Of a stretch of 64,000 bases of DNA, positions 44,719-59,130 are shown piece by piece. The first letter of the stretch is position 1, and each line of letters begins with the position of its first letter. Position numbers and translations under genes: made by a program. The DNA lies in assembly GCA_963966185.1 (NCBI GenBank), contig CAWZYM010000089.1:372001-436000 (forward strand), written 5' to 3'. The notes beneath the pieces were generated by a model. That model was not told the origin of the DNA, searched no databases, and saw only the letters and a program-made list of their open reading frames with translations. This DNA comes from Rhabditoides inermis (lineage: Eukaryota > Nematoda > Chromadorea > Rhabditida > Rhabditidae).

Positions 44719-47700
44719 AGACCGGTAAAGTTGGACAAACCAGGTTTACAAAGATAAAAAGTCCGGTAAAGTTGGACAAACCAGGTTTACAAGGATGAAA
44801 GGCCGGTGGAGTTGGACAAACCAGGTTTACAAGGATGAAAGGCCGGTGAAGTTGGACAAACCAGGTTTAGAAGGTTGAAAGGCCGGTAAAGTTGGACAAA
44901 CCAGGTTTACAAGGATGAAAGACCGGTAAAGTTGGACAAACCAGGTTTACAAAGATGAAAGGCCGGTAAAGTTGGACAAACCAGGTTTACATGGATGAAA
45001 ACCCGGTAAAATTCGACAAACCAGGTTTACATGGATGAAAGGCCGGTAAAGTTGGACAAACCAGGTTTACAAAGATGAAAGGCCGGTAAAGTTGGACAAA
45101 CCAGGTTTACAAGGATGAAAACTTGGTAAAGTTGGACAAACCAGGTTTACAAGGATGAAAGGCGGTAAAGTTCGACAAACCAGGTTTACATGGATGAAAA
45201 CCTGGTAAAGTTGGACAAACCAGCTTAACATGGATAAAAACCCGGTAAAGTTGGACAAACTAGGTTTACAAGGATGAAATGCCGGTAAAGTTAGACAAAC
45301 CAGGTTTTCAAGGATAAAAACCCGGTAAAGTTGGACAAACCAGGTTTACAAGGATGAAAAGTCCGTAAAAGTTGGACAAACCAGATTTAAAAGGATGAAA
45401 GGCCGGTTGAGTTGGACAAACCAGGTTTACAAGGATGAAAGGCCGGTGAAGTTGGACAAACCAGGTTTAGAAGGTTGAAAGGCCGGTAAAGTTGGACAAA
45501 CCAGGTTTACAAGGATGAAAGGCCGGTAAAGTTGGACAAACAAGGTTTACAAAGATAAAAAGTCCGGTAAAGTTGGACAAACCAGGTTTACATTGATGAA
45601 AACCCGGTAAAATTCGACAAACCAGGTTTACATGGATGAAAGGACGGAAGAGTTGGACAGACCAGGTTTTCAAGGATGAAAGGCCGGTAAAATTGGACAA
45701 ACCAGGTTAACATGGATAAAAACCCGGTAAAGTTGGACAAACTAGGTTTACAAGGATGAATTGCCGGTAAAGTTAGACAAACCAGGTTTACAAGAATGAA
45801 AGGCCGGTAAAGTTGTACAAACCAGGTTTACAAAGATGAAAGGCCGGTGGAGTTGTACAAACCAGGTTTACAAGGATGAAAAGTCCGTAAAAGTTGGACA
45901 AACCAGGTTTACAAGGATGAAAGGCCGGTGGAGTGGGACAAACCAGGTTTACAAGGATGAAAGGCCGGTGAAGTTGGACAAACCAGGTTTAGAAGGTTGA
46001 AAGGCCGGTAAAGTTGGACAAACCAGGTTTACAAGAATGAAAGGCCGGTAAAGTTGTACAAACCAGGTTCACAAGGATGAAAAGTCCGTAAAAGTTGGAC
46101 AAACCAAATTTACAAGGATGAAAGGCCGGTGGAGTTGGACAAACCAGGTTTACAAGGATGAAAGGCCGGTGAAGTTGGACAAACCAGGTTTAGAAGGTTG
46201 AAAGGCCGGTAAAGTTGGACAAACCAGGTTTACAAGGATGAAAGACCGGTAAAGTTGGACAAACCAGGTTTACAAAGATAAAAAGTCCGGTAAAGTTGGA
46301 CAAACCAGGTTTACAAGGATGAAAGGCCGGTGGAGTTGGACAAACCAGGTTTACAAGGATGAAAGGCCGGTGAAGTTGGACAAACCAGGTTTAGAAGGTT
46401 GAAAGGCCGGTAAAGTTGGACAAACCAGGTTTACAAGGATGAAAGACCGGTAAAAATGGACAAACCAGGTTTACAAAGATAAAAAGTCCGGTAAAGTTGG
46501 ACAAACCAGGTTTACATTGATGAAAACTTGGTAAAGTTGGACAAACCAGGTTTACAAAGATGAAAGGCGGTAAAGTTCGACAAACCAGGTTTACATGGAT
46601 GAAAACCTGGTAAAGTTGGACAAACCAGCTTAACATGGATAAAAACCCGGTAAAGTTGGACAAACTAGGTTTACAAGGATGAAATGCCGGTAAAGTTAGA
46701 CAAACCAGGTTTACAAGAATGAAAGGCCGGTAAAGTTGTACAAACCAGGTTTACAAGGATGAAAAGTCCGTAAAAGTTGGACAAACCAGATTTACAAGGA
46801 TGAAAGGCCGGTGGAGTTGGACAAACCAGGTTTACAAGGATGAAAGGCCGGTGAAGTTGGACAAACCAGGTTTAGAAGGTTGAAAGGCCGGTAAAGTTGG
46901 ACAAACCAGGTTTACAAGGATGAAAGACCGGTAAAGTTGGACAAACCAGGTTTACAAAGATAAAAAGTCCGGTAAAGTTGGACAAACCAGGTTTACATTG
47001 ATGAAAACCCGGTAAAATTCGACAAACCAGGTTTACATGGATGAAAGGACGGTAAAGTTGGACAAACCAGGTTTACATGGATGAAAACCCGGTAAAATTC
47101 GACAAACCAGGTTTACATGGATGAAAGGCCGGTAAAGTTGGACAAACCAGGTTTACAAAGATGAAAGGCCGGTAAAGTTGGACAAACCAGATTTACAAGG
47201 ATGAAAACCTGGTAAAGTTGGACAAACCAGCTTAACATGGATAAAAACCCGGTAAAGTTGGACAAACTAGGTTTACAAGGATGAAATGCCGGTAAAGTTA
47301 GACAAACCAGGTTTTCAAGGATAAAATCCCGGTAAAGTTGGACAAACCAGGTTTACAAGGATGAAAAGTCCGTAAAAGTTAGACAAACCAGATTTAAAAG
47401 GATGAAAGGCCGGTGGAGTTGGACAAACCAGGTTTACAAGGATGAAAGGCCGGTGAAGTTGGACAAACCAGGTTTAGAAGGTTGAAAGGCCGGTAAAGTT
47501 GGACAAACCAGGTTTACAAGGATGAAAGGCCGGTAAAGTTGGACAAACAAGGTTTACAAAGATAAAAGTCCGGTAAAGTTGGACAAACCAGGTTTACATT
47601 GATGAAAACCCGGTAAAATTCGACAAACCAGATTTACATGGATGAAAGGACGGAAGAGTTGGACAAACCAGGTTTTCAAGGATGAAAGGCCGGTAAAATT

Positions 47701-47743
47701 GGACAAACCAGGTTTACAAAGATGAAAGGCCGGTAAAGTTGGA

Positions 47744-47777
47744 CAAGCCAGCTTTACATGGACCCGGTAAAGTTCGA
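47744..47777 (+). repeat. 34 bp deletion monomer
   Basis: CAAGCCAGC at the start, then ACATGGACCCGG and TTCGA. Compared with m22/m24, six bases (TGAAAA) are missing. It is followed by AAAGTAGGAC, ACACGGATG and CCGATAAAG monomers, the same cassette as at 5755-5980. Confidence 0.85.
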
Positions 47778-48498
47778 CAAACCAGGTTTACAAAGATGAA
47801 AGGCCGGTAAAGTAGGACAAACCAGGTTTACACGGATGAAAGGCCGATAAAGTTGGAAAAACCAGGTTTACATGGAAGAAAACCCGGTAAAGTTGGACAA
47901 ACTAGGTTTACAAGCATGAAATGCCGGTAGAGTTAGACAAACCAGATTTTCAAGGATGAAAACCCGATAAAGTTGGACAAACCAGGTTTACAAAGATGAA
48001 AGGCCGGTAAAGTTGGACAAACCAGGTTTACAAGGTTGAAAGGCCGGTAAAGTTGGACCAACCAGGTTTACAAGGATGAAAGGCCGGTGGAGTTGGACAA
48101 ACCAGGTTTACAAGGATGAAAAGTCCGTAAAAGTTGGACAAACCAGATTTAAAAGGATGAAAGGCCGGTGGAGTTGGACAAACCAGGTTTACAAGGATGA
48201 ATGGCCGGTGAAGTTGGACAAACCAGGTTTAGAAGGTTGAAAGGCCGGTAAAGTTGGACAAACCAGGTTTACAAGGATGAAAGGCCGGTAAAGTTGGACA
48301 AACCAGGTTTACAAAGATGAAAGGCCGGTAAAGTTGGACAAACTAGGTTTACAAGGATGAATTGCCGGTAAAGTTAGACAAACCAGGTTTTCAAGGATAA
48401 AAACCCGGTAAAGTTGGACAAACCAGGTTTACAAAGATGAAAGGCCGGTAAAGTTGGACAAGCCAGGTTTACAAAGATGAAAGGCCGGTAAAGTTGGA

Positions 48499-48532
48499 CA
48501 AGCCAGGTTTACATGGACCCGGTAAAGTTCGA
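48499..48532 (+). repeat. 34 bp deletion monomer
   Basis: Same six-base loss, with CAAGCCAGG. Two CAAGCC monomers stand in a row before the cassette. Confidence 0.84.
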
Positions 48533-51500
48533 CAAACCAGGTTTACAAAGATGAAAGGCCGGTAAAGTAGGACAAACCAGGTTTACACGGATGAAAGGCC
48601 GATAAAGTTGGACAAACCAGGTTTACATGGAAGAAAACCCGGTAAAGTTGGACAAACTAGGTTTACAAGGATGAAATGCCGGTAGAGTTAGACAAACCAG
48701 ATTTTCAAGGATGAAAACCCGGTAAAGTTGGACAAACCAGGTTTACAAGGATGAAAAGTCCGTAAAAGTTGGACAAACCAGGTTTACAAGGATGAAAGGC
48801 CGGTGGAGTGGGACAAACCAGGTTTAGAAGGTTGAAAGGCCGGTAAAGTTGGACAAACCAGGTTTACAAGGATGAAAGGCCGGTAAAGTTGGACAAACAA
48901 GGTTTACAAAGATAAAAAGTCCGGTAAAGTTGGACAAACCAGGTTTACATTGATGAAAACCCGGTAAAATTCGACAAACCAGGTTTACATGGATGAAAGG
49001 ACGGAAGAGTTGGACAGACCAGGTTTTCATGGATGAAAGGCCGGTAAAATTGGACAAACCAGGTTAACATGGATAAAAACCCGGTAAAGTTGGACAAACT
49101 AGGTTTACAAGGATGAATTGCCGGTAAAGTTAGACAAACCAGGTTTACAAGAATGAAAGGCCGGTAAAGTTGTACAAACCAGGTTTACAAAGATGAAAGG
49201 CCGGTGGAGTTGTACAAACCAGGTTTACAAGGATGAAAAGTCCGTAAAAGTTGGACAAACCAGGTTTACAAGGATGAAAGGCCGGTAAAGTTGGACAAAC
49301 CAGGTTTACAAGGATGAAATCTTGGTAAAGTTGGACAAACCAGGTTTACAAGGATGAAAGGCGGTAAAGTTCGACAAACCAGGTTTACATGGATGAAAAC
49401 CTGGTAAAGTTGGACAAACCAGCTTAACATGGATAAAAACCCGGTAAAGTTGGACAAACTAGGTTTACAAGGATGAAATGCCGGTAAAGTTAGACAAACC
49501 AGGTTTTCAAGGATAAAAACCCGGTAAAGTTGGACAAACCAGGTTTACAAGGATGAAAAGTCCGTAAAAGTTGGACAAACCAGATTTAAAAGGATGAAAG
49601 GCCGGTTGAGTTGGACAAACCAGGTTTACAAGGATGAAAGGCCGGTGAAGTTGGACAAACCAGGTTTAGAAGGTTGAAAGGCCGGTAAAGTTGGACAAAC
49701 CAGGTTTACAAGAATGAAAGGCCGGTAAAGTTGTACAAACCAGGTTTACAAAGATGAAAGGCCGGTGGAGTTGTACAAACCAGGTTTACAAGGATGAAAA
49801 GTCCGTAAAAGTTGGACAAACCAGATTTAAAAGGATGAAAGGCCGGTTGAGTTGGACAAACCAGGTTTACAAGGATGAAAGGCCGGTGAAGTTGGACAAA
49901 CCAGGTTTAGAAGGTTGAAAGGCCGGTAAAGTTAGACAAACCAGGTTTACAAGAATGAAAGGCCGGTAAAGTTGTACAAACCAGGTTTACAAAGATGAAA
50001 GGCCGGTGGAGTTGTACAAACCAGGTTTACAAGGATGAAAAGTCCGTAAAAGTTGGACAAACCAGGTTTACAAGGATGAAAGGCCGGTGGAGTGGGACAA
50101 ACCAGGTTTACAAGGATGAAAGGCCGGTGAAGTTGGACAAACCAGGTTTAGAAGGTTGAAAGGCCGGTAAAGTTGGACAAACCAGGTTTACAAGAATGAA
50201 AGGCCGGTAAAGTTGTACAAACCAGGTTCACAAGGATGAAAAGTCCGTAAAAGTTGGACAAACCAAATTTACAAGGATGAAAGGCCGGTGGAGTTGGACA
50301 AACCAGGTTTACAAGGATGAAAGGCCGGTGAAGTTGGACAAACCAGGTTTAGAAGGTTGAAAGGCCGGTAAAGTTGGACAAACCAGGTTTACAAGGATGA
50401 AAGACCGGTAAAGTTGGACAAACCAGGTTTACAAAGATAAAAAGTCCGGTAAAGTTGGACAAACCAGGTTTACAAGGATGAAAGGCCGGTGGAGTTGGAC
50501 AAACCAGGTTTACAAGGATGAAAGGCCGGTGAAGTTGGACAAACCAGGTTTAGAAGGTTGAAAGGCCGGTAAAGTTGGACAAACCAGGTTTACAAGGATG
50601 AAAGACCGGTAAAGTTGGACAAACCAGGTTTACAAAGATGAAAGGCCGGTAAAGTTGGACAAACCAGGTTTACATGGATGAAAACCCGGTAAAATTCGAC
50701 AAACCAGGTTTACATGGATGAAAGGCCGGTAAAGTTGGACAAACCAGGTTTACAAAGATGAAAGGCCGGTAAAGTTGGACAAACCAGGTTTACAAGGATG
50801 AAAACTTGGTAAAGTTGGACAAACCAGGTTTACAAGGATGAAAGGCGGTAAAGTTCGACAAACCAGGTTTACATGGATGAAAACCTGGTAAAGTTGGACA
50901 AACCAGCTTAACATGGATAAAAACCCGGTAAAGTTGGACAAACTAGGTTTACAAGGATGAAATGCCGGTAAAGTTAGACAAACCAGGTTTTCAAGGATAA
51001 AAACCCGGTAAAGTTGGACAAACCAGGTTTACAAGGATGAAAAGTCCGTAAAAGTTGGACAAACCAGATTTAAAAGGATGAAAGGCCGGTTGAGTTGGAC
51101 AAACCAGGTTTACAAGGATGAAAGGCCGGTGAAGTTGGACAAACCAGGTTTAGAAGGTTGAAAGGCCGGTAAAGTTGGACAAACCAGGTTTACAAGGATG
51201 AAAGGCCGGTAAAGTTGGACAAACAAGGTTTACAAAGATAAAAAGTCCGGTAAAGTTGGACAAACCAGGTTTACATTGATGAAAACCCGGTAAAATTCGA
51301 CAAACCAGGTTTACATGGATGAAAGGACGGAAGAGTTGGACAGACCAGGTTTTCAAGGATGAAAGGCCGGTAAAATTGGACAAACCAGGTTAACATGGAT
51401 AAAAACCCGGTAAAGTTGGACAAACTAGGTTTACAAGGATGAATTGCCGGTAAAGTTAGACAAACCAGGTTTACAAGAATGAAAGGCCGGTAAAGTTGTA

Positions 51501-53426
51501 CAAACCAGGTTTACAAAGATGAAAGGCCGGTGGAGTTGTACAAACCAGGTTTACAAGGATGAAAAGTCCGTAAAAGTTGGACAAACCAGGTTTACAAGGA
51601 TGAAAGGCCGGTGGAGTGGGACAAACCAGGTTTACAAGGATGAAAGGCCGGTGAAGTTGGACAAACCAGGTTTAGAAGGTTGAAAGGCCGGTAAAGTTGG
51701 ACAAACCAGGTTTACAAGAATGAAAGGCCGGTAAAGTTGTACAAACCAGGTTCACAAGGATGAAAAGTCCGTAAAAGTTGGACAAACCAAATTTACAAGG
51801 ATGAAAGGCCGGTGGAGTTGGACAAACCAGGTTTACAAGGATGAAAGGCCGGTGAAGTTGGACAAACCAGGTTTAGAAGGTTGAAAGGCCGGTAAAGTTG
51901 GACAAACCAGGTTTACAAGGATGAAAGACCGGTAAAGTTGGACAAACCAGGTTTACAAAGATAAAAAGTCCGGTAAAGTTGGACAAACCAGGTTTACAAG
52001 GATGAAAGGCCGGTGGAGTTGGACAAACCAGGTTTACAAGGATGAAAGGCCGGTGAAGTTGGACAAACCAGGTTTAGAAGGTTGAAAGGCCGGTAAAGTT
52101 GGACAAACCAGGTTTACAAGGATGAAAGACCGGTAAAAATGGACAAACCAGGTTTACAAAGATAAAAAGTCCGGTAAAGTTGGACAAACCAGGTTTACAT
52201 TGATGAAAACTTGGTAAAGTTGGACAAACCAGGTTTACAAAGATGAAAGGCGGTAAAGTTCGACAAACCAGGTTTACATGGATGAAAACCTGGTAAAGTT
52301 GGACAAACCAGCTTAACATGGATAAAAACCCGGTAAAGTTGGACAAACTAGGTTTACAAGGATGAAATGCCGGTAAAGTTAGACAAACCAGGTTTACAAG
52401 AATGAAAGGCCGGTAAAGTTGTACAAACCAGGTTTACAAGGATGAAAAGTCCGTAAAAGTTGGACAAACCAGATTTACAAGGATGAAAGGCCGGTGGAGT
52501 TGGACAAACCAGGTTTACAAGGATGAAAGGCCGGTGAAGTTGGACAAACCAGGTTTAGAAGGTTGAAAGGCCGGTAAAGTTGGACAAACCAGGTTTACAA
52601 GGATGAAAGACCGGTAAAGTTGGACAAACCAGGTTTACAAAGATAAAAAGTCCGGTAAAGTTGGACAAACCAGGTTTACATTGATGAAAACCCGGTAAAA
52701 TTCGACAAACCAGGTTTACATGGATGAAAGGACGGTAAAGTTGGACAAACCAGGTTTACATGGATGAAAACCCGGTAAAATTCGACAAACCAGGTTTACA
52801 TGGATGAAAGGCCGGTAAAGTTGGACAAACCAGGTTTACAAAGATGAAAGGCCGGTAAAGTTGGACAAACCAGATTTACAAGGATGAAAACCTGGTAAAG
52901 TTGGACAAACCAGCTTAACATGGATAAAAACCCGGTAAAGTTGGACAAACTAGGTTTACAAGGATGAAATGCCGGTAAAGTTAGACAAACCAGGTTTTCA
53001 AGGATAAAATCCCGGTAAAGTTGGACAAACCAGGTTTACAAGGATGAAAAGTCCGTAAAAGTTAGACAAACCAGATTTAAAAGGATGAAAGGCCGGTGGA
53101 GTTGGACAAACCAGGTTTACAAGGATGAAAGGCCGGTGAAGTTGGACAAACCAGGTTTAGAAGGTTGAAAGGCCGGTAAAGTTGGACAAACCAGGTTTAC
53201 AAGGATGAAAGGCCGGTAAAGTTGGACAAACAAGGTTTACAAAGATAAAAGTCCGGTAAAGTTGGACAAACCAGGTTTACATTGATGAAAACCCGGTAAA
53301 ATTCGACAAACCAGATTTACATGGATGAAAGGACGGAAGAGTTGGACAAACCAGGTTTTCAAGGATGAAAGGCCGGTAAAATTGGACAAACCAGGTTTAC
53401 AAAGATGAAAGGCCGGTAAAGTTGGA

Positions 53427-53460
53427 CAAGCCAGCTTTACATGGACCCGGTAAAGTTCGA
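53427..53460 (+). repeat. 34 bp deletion monomer
   Basis: Duplicate of 47744-47777 within D4, keeping the CCAGCTTT change. Confidence 0.84.
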
Positions 53461-54181
53461 CAAACCAGGTTTACAAAGATGAAAGGCCGGTAAAGTAGGA
53501 CAAACCAGGTTTACACGGATGAAAGGCCGATAAAGTTGGAAAAACCAGGTTTACATGGAAGAAAACCCGGTAAAGTTGGACAAACTAGGTTTACAAGCAT
53601 GAAATGCCGGTAGAGTTAGACAAACCAGATTTTCAAGGATGAAAACCCGATAAAGTTGGACAAACCAGGTTTACAAAGATGAAAGGCCGGTAAAGTTGGA
53701 CAAACCAGGTTTACAAGGTTGAAAGGCCGGTAAAGTTGGACCAACCAGGTTTACAAGGATGAAAGGCCGGTGGAGTTGGACAAACCAGGTTTACAAGGAT
53801 GAAAAGTCCGTAAAAGTTGGACAAACCAGATTTAAAAGGATGAAAGGCCGGTGGAGTTGGACAAACCAGGTTTACAAGGATGAATGGCCGGTGAAGTTGG
53901 ACAAACCAGGTTTAGAAGGTTGAAAGGCCGGTAAAGTTGGACAAACCAGGTTTACAAGGATGAAAGGCCGGTAAAGTTGGACAAACCAGGTTTACAAAGA
54001 TGAAAGGCCGGTAAAGTTGGACAAACTAGGTTTACAAGGATGAATTGCCGGTAAAGTTAGACAAACCAGGTTTTCAAGGATAAAAACCCGGTAAAGTTGG
54101 ACAAACCAGGTTTACAAAGATGAAAGGCCGGTAAAGTTGGACAAGCCAGGTTTACAAAGATGAAAGGCCGGTAAAGTTGGA

Positions 54182-54215
54182 CAAGCCAGGTTTACATGGA
54201 CCCGGTAAAGTTCGA
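54182..54215 (+). repeat. 34 bp deletion monomer
   Basis: Duplicate of 48499-48532 within D4. Confidence 0.84.
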
Positions 54216-56819
54216 CAAACCAGGTTTACAAAGATGAAAGGCCGGTAAAGTAGGACAAACCAGGTTTACACGGATGAAAGGCCGATAAAGTTGGACAAAC
54301 CAGGTTTACATGGAAGAAAACCCGGTAAAGTTGGACAAACTAGGTTTACAAGGATGAAATGCCGGTAGAGTTAGACAAACCAGATTTTCAAGGATGAAAA
54401 CCCGGTAAAGTTGGACAAACCAGGTTTACAAAGATGAAAGGCCGGTAAAGTTGGACAAACCAGGTTTACAAGGTTGAAAGGCCGGTAAAGTTGGACCAAC
54501 CAGGTTTACAAGGATGAAAGGCCGGTGGAGTTGGACAAACCAGGTTTACAAGGATGAAAAGTCCGTAAAAGTTGGACAAACCAGATTTAAAAGGATGAAA
54601 GGCCGGTGGAGTTGGACAAACCAGGTTTACAAGGATGAAAGGCCGGTGAAGTTGGACAAACCAGGTTTAGAAGGTTGAAAGGCCGGTAAAGTTGGACAAA
54701 CCAGGTTTACAAGGATGAAAGGCCGGTAAAGTTGGACAAACCAGGTTTACAAAGATGAAAGGCCGGTAAAGTTGGACAAACCAGGTTTACAAGGATGAAA
54801 ACTTGGTAAAGTTGGACAAACCAGGTTTACAAGGATGAAAGGCGGTAAAGTTCGACAAACCAGGTTTACATGGATGAAAACCCGGTAAAGTTGGACAAAC
54901 CAGGTTAACATGGATAAAAACCCGGTAAAGTTGGACAAACTAGGTTTACAAGGATGAATTGCCGGTAAAGTTAGACAAACCAGGTTTTCAAGGATAAAAA
55001 CCCGGTAAAGTTGGACAAACCAGGTTTACAAAGATGAAAGGCCGGTAAAGTTGGACAAACCAGGTTTAGAAGGTTGAAAGGCCGGTAAAGTTGGACAAAC
55101 CAGGTTTACAAGGATGAAAGACCGATAAAGTTGGACAAACCAGGTTTACAAAGATAAAAAGTCCGGTAAAGTTGGACAAACCAGGTTTACATTGATGAAA
55201 ACCCGGTAAAATTCGACAAACCAGGTTTACATGGATGAAAGGACGGTAAAGTTGGACAAACCAGGTTTACATGGATGAAAACCCGGTAAAGTTGGACAAA
55301 CCAGGTTAACATGGATAAAAACCCGGTAAAGTTGGACAAACTAGGTTTACAAGGATGAAATGCCGGTAGAGTTAGACAAACCAGATTTTCAAGGATGAAA
55401 ACCCGGTAAAGTTGAACAAACCAGGTTTACAAAGATGAAAGGCCGGTAAAGTTGGACAAACCAGGTTTACAAGGTTGAAAGGCCGGTAAAGTTGGACCAA
55501 CCAGGTTTACAAGGATGAAAGGCCGGTGGAGTTGGACAAACCAGGTTTACAAGGATGAAAAGTCCGTAAAAGTTGGACAAACCAGATTTAAAAGGATGAA
55601 AGGCCGGTGGAGTTGGACAAACCAGGTTTACAAGGATGAAAGGCCGGTGAAGTTGGACAAACCAGGTTTAGAAGGTTGAAAGGCCGGTAAAGTTGGACAA
55701 ACCAGGTTTACAAGAATGAAAGGCCGGTAAAGTTGTACAAACCAGGTTTACAAGGATGAAAAGTCCGTAAAAGTTAGACAAACCAGATTTACAAGGATGA
55801 AAGGCCGGTGGAGTTGGACAAACCAGGTTTACAAGGATGAAAGGCCGGTGAAGTTGGACAAACCAGGTCTAGAAGGTTGAAAGGCCGGTAAAGTTGGACA
55901 AACCAGGTTTACAAGGATGAAAGACCGGTAAAGTTGAACAAACCAGGTTTACAAAGATAAAAAGTCCGGTAAAGTTGGACAAACCAGGTTTACATGGATG
56001 AAAACCCGGTAAAATTCGACAAACCAGGTTTACATGGATGAAAGGACGGTAAAGTTGGACAAACCAGGTTTACATGGATGAAAACCCGGTAAAATTCGAC
56101 AAACCAGGTTTACATGGATGAAAGGCCGGTAAAGGTGGACAAACCAGGTTTACAAAGATGAAAGGCCGGTAAAGTTGGACAAACCAGGTTTACAAGGATG
56201 AAAACTTGGTATAGTTGGACAAACCAGGTTTACAAGGATGAAAGGCGGTAGAGTTCGACAAACCAGGTTTACATGGATGAAAACCTGGTAAAGTTGGACA
56301 AACCAGCTTAACATGGATAAAAACCCGGTAAAGTTGGACAAACTAGGTTTACAAGGATGAAATGCCGGTAAAGTTAGACAAACCAGGTTTTCAAGGATAA
56401 AAACCCGGTAAAGTTGGACAAACCAGGATTACAAGGATGAAAAGTCCGTAAAAGTTGGACAAACCAGATTTAAAAGGATGAAAGGCCGGTGGAGTTGGAC
56501 AAACCAGGTTTACAAGGATGAAAGGCCGGTGAAGTTGGACAAACCAGGTTTAGAAGGTTGAAAGGCCGGTAAAGTTGGACAAACCAGGTTTACAAGGATG
56601 AAAGGCCGGTAAAGTTGGACAAACAAGGTTTACAAAGATAAAAGTCCGGTAAAGTTGGACAAACCAGGTTTACATTGATGAAAACCCGGTAAAATTCGAC
56701 AAACCAGGTTTACATGGATGAAAGGACGGAAGAGTTGGACAAACCAGGTTTTCAAGGATGAAAGGCCGGTAAAATTGGACAAACCAGGTTTACAAAGATG
56801 AAAGGCCGGTAAAGTTGGA

Positions 56820-56853
56820 CAAGCCAGGTTTACATGGACCCGGTAAAGTTCGA
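56820..56853 (+). repeat. 34 bp deletion monomer
   Basis: Same cassette as at 47.7 kb, but here it runs on into CGACAAAACAGG and then m4 and m5. Confidence 0.84.
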
Positions 56854-57414
56854 CAAACCAGGTTTACAAAGATGAAAGGCCGGTAAAGTAGGACAAACCA
56901 GGTTTACACGGATGAAAGGCCGATAAAGTTGGACAAACCAGGTTTACATGGAAGAAAACCCGGTAAAGTTCGACAAAACAGGTTTACATGGATGAAAACC
57001 CGGTAAAGTTGGACAAACCAGGTTAACATGGATAAAAACCCGGTAAAGTTGGACAAACTAGGTTTACAAGGATGAAATGCCGGTAGAGTTAGACAAACCA
57101 GATTTTCAAGGATGAAAGGCCGGTGGAGTTGTACAAACCAGGTTTACAAGGATGAAAGGCCGGTAAAGTTGGACAAACCAGGTTTACAAGGTTGAAAGGG
57201 CGGTAAAGTTGGACCGACCAGGTTCAAAAGGATGAAAGGCCGGTGGAGTTGTACAAACCAGGTTTACAAGGATGAAAAGTCCGTAAAAGTTGGACAAACC
57301 AGGTTTACAAGGATGAAAGGCCGGTGGAGTGGGACAAACCAGGTTTACAAGGATGCAAGGCCGGTGAAGTTGGACAAACCAGGTTTAGAAGCTTGAAAGG
57401 CCGGTAAAGTTGGA

Positions 57415-58416
57415 CAAACCAGGTTTACAAGAATGAAAGGCCGGTAAAGTTGGACAAACCAGGTTTACAAGGATGAAAACTTGGTAAAGTTGGACAAACC
57501 AGGTTTACAAGGATGAAAGGCGGTAAAGTTCGACAAACCAGGTTTACATGGATGAAAACCCGGTAAAGTTGGACAAACCAGGTTAACATGGATAAAAACC
57601 CGGTAAAGTTGGACAAACTAGGTTTACAAGGATGAATTGCCGGTAAAGTTAGACAAACCAGGTTTTCAAGGATAAAAACCCGGTAAAGTTGGACAAACCA
57701 GGTTTACAAAGATGAAAGGCCGGTAAAGTTGGACAAACCAGGTTTACAAGGTTGAAAGGGCGGTAAAGTTGGACCGACCAGGTTCACAAGGATGAAAGGC
57801 CGGTGGAGTTGTACAAACCAGGTTTACAAGGATGAAAAGTCCGTAAAAGTTGGACAAACCAGGTTTACAAGAATGAAAGGCCGGTGGAGTGGGACAAACC
57901 AGGTTTACAAGGATAAAAGGCCGGTGAAGTTGGACAAACCAGGTTTAGAAGGTTGAAAGGCCGGTAAAGTTGGACAAACCAGGTTTACAAGAATGAAAGG
58001 CCGGTAAAGTTGTACAAACCAGGTTTACAAGGATGAAAAGTCCGTAGAAGTTAGACAAACCAGATTTACAAGGATGAAAGGCCGGTGGAGTTGGACAAAC
58101 CAGGTTTACAAGGATGAAAGGCCGGTGAAGTTGGACAAACCAGGTTTAGAAGGTTGAAAGGCCGGTAAAGTTGGACAAACCAGGTTTACAAGGATGAAAG
58201 ACCGGTAAAGTTGAACAAACCAGGTTTACAAAGATAAAAAGTCCGGTAAAGTTGGACAAACCAGGTTTACATGGATGAAAACCCGGTAAAATTCGACAAA
58301 CCAGGTTTACATGGATGAAAGGACGGTAAAGTTGGACAAACCAGGTTTACATGGATGAAAACCCGGTAAAATTCGACAAACCAGGTTTACATGGATGAAA
58401 GGCCGGTAAAGTTGGA
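57415..58416 (+). repeat. 25-monomer HOR, type I (1,002 bp), copy 1
   Basis: m1 to m25 in full order. Its m1 has CAAGAATG, its m12 has CAAGAATG and its m13 has GGATAAAAGG, so it is somewhat diverged from the pair at 61-63 kb. Confidence 0.88.
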
Positions 58417-59096
58417 CAAACCAGGTTTACAAAGATGAAAGGCCGGTAAAGTTGGACAAACCAGGTTTACAAGGATGAAAACTTGGTAAAGTTGGACAAA
58501 CCAGGTTTACAAGGATGAAAGGCGGTAAAGTTCGACAAACCAGGTTTACATGGATGAAAACCTGGTAAAGTTGGACAAACCAGCTTAACATGGATAAAAA
58601 CCCGGTAAAGTTGGACAAACTAGGTTTACAAGGATGAAATGCCGGTAAAGTTAGACAAACCAGGTTTTCAAGGATAAAAACCCGGTAAAGTTGGACAAAC
58701 CAGGTTTACAAGGATGAAAAGTCCGTAAAAGTTGGACAAACCAGATTTAAAAGGATGAAAGGCCGGTGGAGTTGGACAAACCAGGTTTACAAGGATGAAA
58801 GGCCGGTGAAGTTGGACAAACCAGGTTTAGAAGGTTGAAAGGCCGCTAAAGTTGGACAAACCAGGTTTACAAGGATGAAAGGCCGGTAAAGTTGGACAAA
58901 CAAGGTTTACAAAGATAAAAATCCGGTAAAGTTGGACAAACCAGGTTTACATTGATGAAAACCCGGTAAAATTCGACAAACCAGGTTTACATGGATGAAA
59001 GGACGGAAGAGTTGGACAAACCAGGTTTTCAAGGATGAAAGGCCGGTAAAATTGGACAAACCAGGTTTACAAAGATGAAAGGCCGGTAAAGTTGGA

Positions 59097-59130
59097 CAAG
59101 CCAGGTTTACATGGACCCGGTAAAGTTCGA
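59097..59130 (+). repeat. 34 bp deletion monomer
   Basis: In copy 1 of the 1,115 bp duplication; followed by the usual AAAGTAGGAC and ACACGGATG monomers. Confidence 0.84.

Larger units (their letters stand above)
43060..48742 (+). repeat. 5,683 bp tandem duplication D4, copy 1
   Basis: Landmarks at 43141, 43583, 45067, 45467, 46391 and 47744 recur exactly 5,683 bp later. Rare changes such as CCAGCTTTACATGGACCC, CAAGCATGAAATGCC and GTAAAAATGGACAAAC are in both copies. Confidence 0.88.
48743..54430 (+). repeat. 5,683 bp tandem duplication D4, copy 2
   Basis: Follows copy 1 directly and diverges from its pattern at about 54431 (CAAAGATG against CAAGGATG). No indel was noticed against copy 1, so this is the youngest-looking large duplication in the window. 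Confidence 0.87.
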
